Below are positions 34,849 through 44,399 of a DNA stretch of 64,000 nt, piece after piece. A program made the position numbers and the translations under genes. The stretch is from Isoetes taiwanensis (Eukaryota > Streptophyta > Lycopodiopsida > Isoetales > Isoetaceae): assembly GCA_021234155.1 (NCBI GenBank), contig JAJEKV010000020.1, forward strand, positions 19,891,018 to 19,955,017, in the 5' to 3' direction. Each line of letters opens with the position of its first letter. Within the stretch, counting starts at the first letter, position 1. A model generated the notes under the pieces. That model was not told the DNA's origin. It searched no databases and saw nothing but the letters and a program-made list of their open reading frames with translations.

Positions 34849-35414
34849 TAATTGAAGAGGAGTGCGCTCGTTGTCTTGCCCCGGATGCCCATCCGTTCCT
34901 GTATGGCGATGAACTCCTCTTCTGAGGGTAGCTCTTGTTGGGTCATGAGTTGACGGATGTTGCTGTAGGCTTCCGTGTTTGAGGTGGATTGCCCCGTATA
35001 GGTGTTGGCTTCATGTATGCTGACAAGAAAGTCTTGAGCCTCTCTGTCGATGAAGTCATGGAGGTTGGGTTGTTGGTGTAGAAGATGCAGGAGCTCGTCT
35101 ACCATGTATCTTCGTTCTCTGCACTCCAGAAGGTTCTTGATATCGTGCAGTAGGAGCTACTCACGTCCTTCGATCATGATCGGGGTTAAGCTTGTGATGC
35201 CTAACCTGAGTGGGGGAGCTATCCTTGTCGTCCTCAGGTCTTTGTCGAAATTCTGAAGTTCATGCTCAGCTTGTGGAATTTACATCAAAATGTAAGCATT
35301 TATTAGGGAGCTTACATCAAGTTCCTTTTGAAAGACTAAAAAGACTGAGTTGATGTCTGCTTCAGCTACATGAGCAGTGGCGCTATACCAGCGCCTGAAG
35401 GATGAAGTGGCCAT
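34836..35414 (-). pseudogene. ORFX of element A2, N-terminal part
   Basis: Starts at the ATG at 35414: MATSSFRRWYSATAHV, comparable with the A1 start MAPINFVEWYNSANHI. Continues with PPLRLGITSLTPIMIEG, DIKNLLECRERRYMVDELL, EAYSNIRQLM and EEEFIAIQERM. Two in-frame stops are visible (near 35280 and 35160). It ends at the junction with the plus-strand gypsy fragment. No known domain; described as ORFX because the same blocks occur in the same order in A1. Confidence 0.6.
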
Positions 35415-35716
35415 GATACTGATGTGAGTGGGGTTACAAACAGATGTACAAGCACCTCAGAGATCAGAATGATCGCCTTGGAGTGAGAAGTGAAATTGTA
35501 GGTTGCAACTGAGGGTTATGCGTGTATATACTATATATAGGCAGAATTTGAATTTTAAAATTTTTAAGGTTTGGGAAATATATCACTTTGAGGTCTAATC
35601 AAGTGTTTTTCGGGTTGTTTGAGGTTGTAAGCATGCAGAAGGTTTTTAATGATCCTATTTCATAAAATTTCATCTAATTTCGAGGTGTTTTAAGTAAGTT
35701 ATGGCAATTAAAAATA
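35415..35716. other. A2 spacer between ORFX and hairpins
   Basis: No gene. By position it is the 5' untranslated part of ORFX in minus orientation. A tatactatatatagg box occurs near 35526-35540. Confidence 0.45.
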
Positions 35717-36262
35717 TGACTACTCACACAATGCGCGAGAGGCCCGACCTAAATTTTAGCTAAGGCCCTGGACGCACTTTGTCAGTAGTGGATGCTTGTT
35801 TGGGTCCTAGGTACCTCTAAAAGTTTGATATGCAAGAGCTAAGCCAGGATATGCCCTTGACATACCTATATGTCTATTTGGAGGATTTGGGATTCTAGTT
35901 TTCATGTTATCTAACTATTTAGAACAACATTGCTTGCTGGCTTGAAATATCTGGTTCTCTAACGCAAAGTTTATTCTCATTACTCACACAGTGCGCGAGA
36001 GCCCCAAACTAAATTTTAGCTAAGGTCCTGGGCGCACTCTGTGAGTAGTCACTATTTCTTAACTTAAATTTATGTTTTCTAAAAATATTGTTGGGGGTAT
36101 GACAGGTTTTCCTAGCGTAAAATTTAATCTTAAGCCACCTTATGATATCAGATTATCTAATTATCTATTTTTCTTGGTGGATTATGGTCAAATACTCAAC
36201 AGTGCGCGAGAGCCCCGAGCTAAATTTTAGCTACGGCCCCGGGCGCACTCTGTGAGTAGTCA
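35717..36262. repeat. three spaced inverted repeats in A2
   Basis: Units at 35717-35791, 35980-36050 and 36192-36262, 212-263 bp apart. Each has arms such as GACTACTCACAGAGTGCGC and its complement, and a centre that is itself palindromic (gagctaaattttagct). They occupy the same position as the A1 triplet (between leader and ORFX) but share little arm sequence with it, so structure seems better conserved than sequence. Confidence 0.8.
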
Positions 36263-36263
36263 C

Positions 36264-36490
36264 TCTCTAGTGGCCAAAATTTTCGGTTCTATTATCAATT
36301 ATAACTCTGCTTTTTGCTAACTATTACTAGCTTAGCTTATAATTCTAAGATGAGAATTTTTTTTTCCCATTTTTCGAGGCTTATGCTTGGATTGTTATCT
36401 CCAAGACGGAAGGTGTAACTGTTAGTACTAATTGGGAAAATGGCCAGTGCTTGATCTTGGTCCTCCAAGATCATTGCTCTGATGCCACTA
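36264..36490 (-). promoter_or_regulatory. A2 primer-binding site and leader
   Basis: Minus strand TGGCATCAGAGC at 36487-36476 differs by one base from the initiator tRNA-Met primer site. The following leader (caatgatcttgg, aagcctcgaaaaatgggaaa) matches that of A1. Confidence 0.75.
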
Positions 36491-38031
36491 TGATGTCCCC
36501 TTCTCGTATATGATGCTCCCATCGTATAAGAACCGGAGTTCATCCCTGTTGTAAACGCACATGCTGACAGAGGTCATCCACCTAACATCGAATCCTTGCT
36601 CTCTGACAAGAACTCGATGGGGAAGAATGGACGTGTCATTCATCCCGTCCCCTTCGTGATCGACCTAGTTGCAGAAGCGTGAACAAACGTAAGCACAAAA
36701 CATCAAATAACATATATATCCACCTCGAAGGTTGGCTCACCATAACATAGCATATGTAACGACGACATCAATAACATCAATGTAAGGGGGATCCTATCCA
36801 AGGCCTCCAAGGCTCAGACTCAAGGGGATCGACTGACGACTCAGGTCTCCAGAGGTCAAAGCAGACAGAGTTCATAACAACGGACTTGCTGGTATAGAAC
36901 ATGGTCATTGGATAGTCCGCTCCATCCACCCCTCCTGTACATGTGCAAAATAGGCTGATAAGTCTTGGGACTTGACCGTAGCCTGCGGGGTGCATAGCCA
37001 AAGGGGCTACTCCTTGGTTGCATCTCCCTGGTCCGAATGAGGCAGGAGAAGATCATTCCCTCTGGAAGCACGCATGCCCATTACAGGCGGCTAGAGAGCC
37101 ATTGCTCGTCTACGACTTAAACCCCATCGAAGGTGACGCATCACCCAAGAGGTGTTGAGCCCATGCCTTGTCCACATCCAGTGGCAAACCATCAGGCCTA
37201 ACACATTAAGATCTTCGGTAGGCTTTACACACCAGAGGGATCAATTTGTAATGGGACATGTCCTTATATGTCGGTCTAGCCCCATCAACCCACAGCCAGG
37301 CAGGCTCTTACGCACATGCCGCATTAATTGGGAATTAATGAGGCTATCTAGATACATCATCTACTAAGGCTTTCAAGGTCTCTACCCCCTTCCCAATACA
37401 CAGGAGTGGGCACAGAAATAGAACAACATCATCAATATATCTTAAATATAGAATAACATCTAGTCTATCTACCTAAATATACATGGTTAAGTTCCTTCGT
37501 TAGGGCCTGAGATCTCGGAATCTATAAGGCCTCTAAGGCTAATCTAACATGCTAACTCGACCTAATGTCGGACTGGAAGTCGACATTGCACAACAAAATT
37601 TCCATCTACCTGATCCTTGGCTTGCTCCAGCTCCTTGGAATGCGTCCCTCCTGTTCGGACTCAAGGCGAACGAGTCCGGAAGATCTGTTGTGCAAAACGG
37701 CCTTGATGGCATCTGATAAGGTCGGAATGGCATAGACACTTGGTCGGAATGGCTCTTGAATACTGGAATGTGAAAAGGGAAAGTTTAGGGTTCCTTTTTG
37801 GCTCTTTTACATGACTCTTTTAGGGTTAGGGCCAAAAGGTCATGTAGGGCTTTGCCATGTGGCAAAATGTGGTTATTTGCACATGTTAAAGGCACGTGCA
37901 ACATAAGAAGTTGGCCCCTAGGGTACAACCCTTTACGATCACCATATACATGTCGTCACGATCGAGATGTACTAGTTACATGACAGTATAATATGCGTAT
38001 TCATATCGTATATTATATTGGAACGTCACAC
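36491..38031 (-). mobile_element. 5' LTR of A2
   Basis: About 1.54 kb. It begins TGTGACGTTCC at 38031 and ends ...GGGGACATCA at 36491, where the parent sequence probably ended CGTCACA. Matched by 23425-24511 over its outer 1.1 kb. Confidence 0.85.
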
Positions 38032-38032
38032 T

Positions 38033-38560
38033 GTGGCTAGCGAATACAATAAAGATATACAACATAAACCTCAAGTCATTAGTCTTGAAGGTGGCATCCA
38101 TAGCTATGGCATTCCCCTTGCCATACATCAATAACAATTCCATTTGAAAACGTGTCAAGATCCCAAGATGGAAGGGCGCCCCTTCTTGATGGATCTACCC
38201 ACATCCTCACACTTTGAATCACATTCATATGTTGCTTCTAGGTGTCCTTAGAAACCTCGTCAAATGTGGTCCATATGTCATCCTTATTTAGAAAGCCATC
38301 TCTATTCTTGTTGCTACGGCTGCATTTCTAGCTTGTGAACGACCTGCTCTTCATGCATCCTCATTACCTCCCTGGTTGAGTGACCTTCTACCAATAAGCC
38401 CCTCACCCAATCTTTTTTTCTTTTGAAATTCATGGTGCAAGCTGATATCTTGTGCCAACACTGTCTTCATGGGTTTGACCATGAAAAATAGCACCTTCCT
38501 TGTTGATATGGTTCTTCTTATAGTACATAGTCTAACTCCATTATGGTTTTATATACACTA
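38033..38560 (-). pseudogene. MULE transposase, N-terminal part
   Basis: Minus strand: HHEFQKKKDWVRGLLVEG near 38430, then FQMELLLMYGKGNAIAMDAT and FKTNDLRFMLYIFIVFAS (38150-38045). MDATFKTN is the first catalytic Asp motif of Mutator-like transposases. The frame is broken by stops near 38270-38330 and ends exactly at the A2 LTR boundary (38031/38032). Complements the C-terminal piece at 22439-23340. Confidence 0.75.
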
Positions 38561-39434
38561 ACTGTTTTTGCATAGATCCATGGTGGGATAATGCTTGAGT
38601 TGATGCACATAGTGTAAACGACTAATCAAACCTAACACAATTTGAAAGAACAACGGTTTTAGGGCCGTTTATCAGTGATGAATGAAAATATTTACTTCAT
38701 AACAAGTGCTTCACTCCAAATTGACCACCTTCAGCCTCCTCCTACATCATTTTCGCTCTAATGCAGAACCAAATTTCATCAGAAGGGCAGGAATAGTCTT
38801 GAAATGTCGCATTCTATCCAGAAAAACAGAATTTTTTCTTCCGTGCTTAAACACGTCTAACATCAATGCAGGTACTCCAGAACTAGTCCGAACCCCATCC
38901 ATGCATGGCGTATTGTTGGATGAGTGGACATGATCATCCGATGGCACAAAATGGGATCAGTCGAGGAGCCATGCGCATTCATGGCTCAAACATGTCAACT
39001 GGACACGGTTTAAACATGACCAGGTCCGACATATACAATGCTCGGGATAGTAAAGGCAACCTTGTTCAGCGACCTAGACTAAGGGAGAAATCACACTACG
39101 GGTGAAAAGTATAAAAAATAAACATAAAAGCTAATCAGGTTATGCCACATTGGGACTTGGGCGCACATCCGTATCACACTAGGTTGCCAAAAAGTACAGT
39201 CAGCTTTTGGCGCCCTCTTATTTTTTAGACAGGGGACTTTCCCTGTCCCAACTTTTGGCAGGCGACTGCGTCAGAAAAAAGAATCCACGTATTCATGAGT
39301 TTTAGGTCGCCGAAGAGCGACAGACGGGGTTTCAGGGCTCCGAAGGGCTCCCAAATCCAGTGAGTTTTAGGGCTCCCAGATCGTTGCCTAGCTCCTAGAT
39401 GCAAGACCAATGCGTTATTTGATAGATCTGGTTG
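38561..39434. other. unassigned DNA
   Basis: No gene or repeat recognised. Confidence 0.4.
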
Positions 39435-39437
39435 TTA

Positions 39438-40355
39438 GGGTCATTTCCCACTTGCCATTAAGTTAAGTTAAATAGGGCAAATAACTGGAACTTGCTTTCC
39501 CACTGACCCTTAAGTTAATACTAGTTAAGTTAATTCCAGTTAATTTTTAACTGTTCATTAACTTAACGGAGCATCCTTCTCACTAGAAAAAGTTAAGTTA
39601 TTTTTTTAACCAAATTTTAAAATATTTAACCAACTAGTGCAAAAGTTAAGTGACCTAAGCAAGGTCCACTTAACTTCTAACTTTTTGGTTAAGCACTAAC
39701 CTAACTTAACTACGAGTGAGAAATGGTTCCAATTAGGTTAGACTCTTAAATCGTAATTTTGACAAGGATGCCAGCTAGTTGACCAAGTGTCTTATTAGTT
39801 TGTTAGATTGAATAAAAAACATTAAAATGAGAGGTGGATTTTAAAATTTTTACGATTGATTGACTGGTCACGTAGTACTTGACTAGAAAGTATTAAAATG
39901 GAAAGAGTTGACTACAATCAATTTATTGGCGAGAAAGTGTCTAAGTTAACCGAAAGTGAACTCATTGACTAGGAGTCAACCACTTTACTAGATTTTACTA
40001 GGTAGTCAAACAATTCACAAAAATAGTAACTCGACAAAAAAAGTCATATCCTCCATTTAACTTAACTGTATCCTTTAACTGAAGTGAAAAACAAACACAT
40101 TTATCTCTAACCTAACAAAAATTCTTAATTACTAGTGTGAAGCACAAGCTTATTAAAAAAGTTAGGTTAAGTTGATTTCATGAGCTTAACCTAAGTGGTC
40201 CATAAATGGTATAGTGCGAATGCATATCTTCATAATCCTTTAAGTTAGTCTTAACTTAACGACTTTAATGGGAAATCACAACTTGCTTTCCATTAAGTTA
40301 AGAGATAACCAACTGGTTAAGTTAACCTAACCTAATTGCGAGTGGGAAACTACCC
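39438..40355. mobile_element. PIF/Harbinger-like MITE (possibly composite)
   Basis: Ends GGGTCATTTCCCACTTGC and the inverted form gagtgggaaactaccc, flanked by TTA at 39435-39437 and 40356-40358, the 3-bp duplication typical of Harbinger/Tourist elements. The interior is crowded with ttaagttaa and cctaacctaa variants. An internal TIR-like end (cgagtgagaaatggttcc near 39717) suggests a shorter element nested or duplicated within. Confidence 0.75.
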
Positions 40356-40632
40356 TTATTGGAGTAGATCAGTCGTTCATGAATAGATTCGTTTATTATT
40401 GGATGTGTAGATGCCAATGTTCTTTTCAAACACCCGAATGCATTTTTCTTCTCGAATGTTTCAAATCAGAATGATGTATCATGAAGTTTTCCACTTTGGC
40501 CACTGCTCTAGTGTGATATGCAATGACAGGCAAAACCCCCAATCAATGTGCCTAAAACCTGCCTAAACTTGCCATGCTTCCGTAGTGTGATTCCAGCCTA
40601 GGAGATGGACCTTAAAGTGGGAAAACGTATAT

Positions 40633-41766
40633 CATAGTTACGAAACACGGCCGTTTCGGCCGTGGCCCACGGCTACCACGTATTTTTCTGACCATCCGTG
40701 GCAAACACGAGAACGACCGTGGCTGTTGGCTTGATGCGAACCACGGCGTGGTTTGGGTTAGTAACACCGTGTTCTCGAGGAAACAACGGTCGTGGTATGC
40801 AAAATTTTCTGCAACTGTAACTAATTTCATTTCCAGAGAGCTGACTTTCGGCCCAGCCAGGGTATGCCCACTTTTTTTTCCCAGAGAGCTGGGTTTCGAT
40901 AACGCTGGGTTTCGACCTGCCCATCAGTTCCCCTGTTCTCCATTTATTTTGTCTGGACTACTCTTCTGGATGTTCCGGTGAACCTTCCTTTTGCTTTCGC
41001 CTGGATTGGTATGGCCTAATAACCCTGAATTGTGTCGGCTGAAGACTTGCTTGGCCCTGGATGCCTGCCGGATTGAGACGGCTGGTCGATGCCTGCCCCT
41101 GAGATATATTTCCCGGATCTGTCATCAGCCTGCATCTGTTTTGCCCCCATCTGTTTTGCCCGCATCTGTCACATTGAAGGCTCCATAAGCGCATTGAAGG
41201 CTCCAGCCAGAAGCTCCACCAAGCCTGTGCCTGCTCTTGTGGACATCAACGATTCTACAAACATATAAAAGAAATATAAATACCATCACTCGATTCTACA
41301 GGAAGATAAAAGAAATCTTACTGTACCACACTACAGCAAAGGTCAGTTTTTCTACAGCACAGGTCAGTGTTTCGTAACTATGCTTCTACAGTCGAACTCA
41401 CCACTACAGTTATTTAGTTAACAAAGTTATTTTACTTAACAAAGTTATGTTTGCTATAGTGATTATGCCCTCCATCCATTGCCACTATGCCTTAATGCTT
41501 CTTTCCATAACCATTGACAAAGTTTAGTTTTTAAATGTTGTTAACTTGTTATGCCCTCCATCCATTGCCATGTGTGCCATCTCAATCGATATGCATCTAT
41601 ATCTTTTTGAATTTTGCTGAAATTTCTTTTTTTTTTATATATTTTTAAAAGTTTAAGTATTTTAAAGAATATTCCCGTGTTATTCGTTTCCGTGTTCTGT
41701 TGCCGTTTCCGTTTTCTAAAATTTGAAGAGCCGTTGCGTTTCCCGTGGCCGTGTTTCGTAACTATG
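40633..41766. mobile_element. hAT-like non-autonomous element upstream of CDT2
   Basis: 1134 bp with perfect 20-bp terminal inverted repeats CATAGTTACGAAACACGGCC. The flanking 8-bp target duplication ACGTATAT at 40625-40632 and 41767-41774 is also perfect. Another copy of the terminal sequence (gtgtttcgtaactatg) lies inside at 41366-41381. No transposase is visible. It ends 95 bp before the CDT2 ATG (duplication ends 88 bp before), so it forms the present upstream region of that gene. Confidence 0.9.
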
Positions 41767-41796
41767 ACGTATATACCAACGTTCAAAACATCTCGT

Positions 41797-41818
41797 AATG
41801 GCGCCACAATCTCCCGCC
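41797..41818 (+). promoter_or_regulatory. two E2F-like sites before CDT2
   Basis: AATGGCGCCA (41797-41806) and TCTCCCGCC (41810-41818) are each close to the E2F consensus (TTTSSCGC), 44-65 bp before the ATG. S-phase genes such as CDT2 are commonly E2F-regulated; function here is inferred. Confidence 0.35.
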
Positions 41819-41861
41819 TGCTACCACTTGAAAAGGGACAAAAGGCGCGCGCGAGCGCTGC

Positions 41862-44249
41862 ATGAAGCTGCGGCTATGTCGACCTCCGCGGACTGTTCAA
41901 CCAGTTGTTCGCTTTACCGATCTCTTAGCCAACGGCAGTTGCGTTCTACTAGAGGTACATAGCTGTTCCTTCATTTCACATACTTAAAATCAAAACGTTT
42001 TGATCAAGCAATATGGATCTGCAGTGTATGCGCGTCCAGATTTAACCGATTTGTCATCACAAGGATTGTTTAAAGGATCAGGAATTTACGCATCCATTCA
42101 TCAAGAAAACTGGTGCCCTGCACTTGCCCTCTCATTTGCCAAGGTTTGCATTTTTTTCTGTTCTCAGCCGTTTATGTTCCATTTGATGATTAATGCTCCT
42201 TTTTCAGATAAAAGGAGACGGCCATTTGCTTGCTGTTGCCGATGAAGATGGCATTGTTACCTTGTTGAATTCAGAGCAGCGATTTTCTTCTTCAAATGCT
42301 TTCTATGATGAAGGTTTGTTTGTTGTCAAAATTAGGTCAATATTAGGCAGAGGAAATCTGATTATGGAACTTGAATGGTCAGAATCTGTCAAAAGATACT
42401 CTTGGTCTGCTCATCGCAATGCCATATTTGACGTCTGCTGGTTACGGGTAAGATTCAAGATTTCCGCTATGCAAATGGGGAAACTATTCTAATGCTTTTG
42501 AATTTTACGAACAGGACGATGCTCAAATGCTTACTGCTTCAGGAGACCAGACGGTGAGGGCGTGCTCGCTTGCATTTTAGGTTTAGTTTGTGTCTTACTG
42601 AAACTGGCAGATTTAACAGATACGACTATGGGATGTGGAAAGGCACAAACACCTTGTCACAATGAAGGGGCACAATGGAAGTGTCAAGACAATAAGCAAA
42701 CATCCATTCTCTCCAGGTTTGCATCTAATTTTATGCCACAAAAATAGTACACACAACTTAGGATCACGAAATTTCAGATATTTTTGCGTCTGGATCGAGG
42801 GATGGTAATGTAGCATTGTGGGATTCCCGACTTGCTGCAACTTCTCAATCAATTCAGTAAGCATTAGCACATCGTCCTTTTAGTAGATATTGCCTTGGTA
42901 TGCTAAGAAGATTGATTTTTGTGTGTAATATAACAGGCCAACAGCTTGTATCAAGGGAGCACATGTTCCTTCCCGCCACAAGTCAAGTCGCCGGCAAAAG
43001 GTTCTTTGCTTGTGTAAATTTTTATTGTTTTTGTATTTCAAGCTCAATCAAATGCTTGATGTTTATGACAGGCAAGCAGTTATAGTGTGACAGCAGTTCT
43101 TTACCTTAAATCTGACAATCTACTAGCAACCGCTGGCGCAGCTGATGGGTATGTTCTTTTTCCAATTCGTTCCATATTTATCGTTGTTAATTTTAAATTG
43201 CAGCGCAGAACTATCAAGTTTTGGGATACAAGAAAGTTAAAAGATGCAGTAACAACAACTTCGCCAGAGCAGGGCGATCCTGCAGAGGTGACCTCAACTG
43301 TTCATTATAAGATGCAATTTAATCAGGAATTAGGCTAAAGGCTAAGTAATTGTTCAGGGGAAACGAATACACGGTTTTGGAAGTCTGGCAGAGGATTCTT
43401 CAGGGAGCTATATTATAGCATCGTGTACAGATAGCAAGTGCGTTTCAATTTCCAAATCCACTTTCGCATCGACTCCTAAATCTAAAGCCAATTTGTGCTA
43501 TATAAACGCAGGATTTATATGTACAATGCTTTTCGACCAGAGGATGGCCCAATTAAAAGCTTCTCAGGACATGTTATGGGCTCTTTTTATGTGAAAGTAA
43601 GCTTGCATTAATTAATGTGAAAAAGGAAGCATTTTGAAGGCTGAAGGAAATGTTTTTGAATTGCAGTGTTGTTTTAGTCCGGATGGAATGCGAATCTTAA
43701 GTGGATCAACAGACGGGAGGCCGTTTATTTGGCAGGTCAGCAATCTCCTTTAAATTTGGACGTTCGGATATGGTAAGAGTAGCTGATGAGTGAAATGCCT
43801 CAGGTCGATAAGCCAGAAAAGGCTCCGATTGCTCTCCAAGGACATGAAGGAGAGGTCACTGCAGTTGACTGGTAAGTAGCCTATCGATCAGTAAAGGCAT
43901 GAATTACATGGTATGGTGCTGCTAATTCTAATCTACACTTTTTTATGGTACGATATCCAGGTGTCCCACTGATTTCTGCAAAATTGCAACTTCTTCAGAC
44001 GATTACATGGTGCGTATGGCATGTGCCTCTCCGTGACATTGTAACAATGGTTTGAATGAGACATTGTTTGTTTAGGTTCGCATTTGGAGCATCGAATACC
44101 CCGCGTTCGAGCAGCCCTTTAAGCGCAGCATGGTCGATGACAACACCCCCCAAAAACAGCCACATTGTAGAAGCCCAACATCAGTGCTTAGCCCTCCCAC
44201 TTCTGCCAAAAGACAACGCAGTATTGCACATTATTTTACCTCTGTTTAA
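41862..44249 (+). CDS. CDT2: CDT2/DTL, CUL4-DDB1 substrate receptor (16 exons)
   Basis: WD40 protein that recruits PCNA-bound substrates (CDT1 and others) to the CUL4-DDB1 ubiquitin ligase in S phase and after DNA damage; nuclear. Exons: 41862-41954, 42009-42143, 42208-42313, 42383-42447, 42515-42553, 42620-42716, 42778-42856, 42937-43000, 43072-43148, 43209-43287, 43358-43437, 43512-43596, 43667-43735, 43804-43871, 43961-44009, 44076-44249. All junctions are GT-AG and the phases join into 452 codons plus TAA. WD repeats fill residues about 60-400 (AVADEDGIVTL, TASGDQTIRLWD, ASGSRDGNVALWD, TAGAADGTIKFWD, SGSTDGRPFIWQ, ATSSDDYMVRIW). WDSR (193-196) and WDTR (257-260) are DDB1-binding WDxR boxes. 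The tail is short (about 50 residues) with TP/SP sites and ends in a PIP box, QRSIAHYF (442-449). Introns are 54-89 bp. No lesion seen. Exon 1 start is the least certain. Confidence 0.93.
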
Positions 44250-44377
44250 AGCCTTCTTTGTACAAATGTGTAAAGATCATTCTTTATTATCAAACTCGTC
44301 TGTGCCATCTGATCACGACGAGAAAACAAAATCTGCCTGGCCCTCACAATCTACAGAGTGAGTTGGTGCTTTGAGAC

Positions 44378-44383
44378 AATAAA
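44378..44383 (+). terminator. AATAAA poly(A) signal of CDT2
   Basis: AATAAA 129 bp after the stop codon; a likely 3' end signal. Confidence 0.45.
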
Positions 44384-44399
44384 AGCACTGGCTCTATTT

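Larger units (their letters stand above)
23425..38031 (-). mobile_element. LTR retroelement A2, about 14.6 kb
   Basis: Bounded by LTRs in the same orientation (38031-36491 and 24511-23425), with PBS inside the first and polypurine tract inside the second. MULE transposase pieces of the same strand lie just outside both ends, so A2 inserted into a MULE. The interior carries the family leader, inverted-repeat triplet and ORFX, plus later insertions (hAT MITE, foldback MITE, gypsy gag-pro fragment, extra ORFX copies). It is defective. Confidence 0.75.

Noticed and set aside
42301-42447. Reading straight through CDT2 intron 3 (the region is open in frame)
   Set aside because: Removing 42314-42382 joins YDEE to SVKRYSWSAH, which fits the family spacing; the open intron would add 23 residues with no counterpart. 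RNA could still show retention.
44056-44361. A 101-codon plus frame across the last CDT2 exon
   Set aside because: Different frame from the CDT2 exon; the CDT2 frame has WD40 homology, a proper splice acceptor at 44075 and the PIP box.
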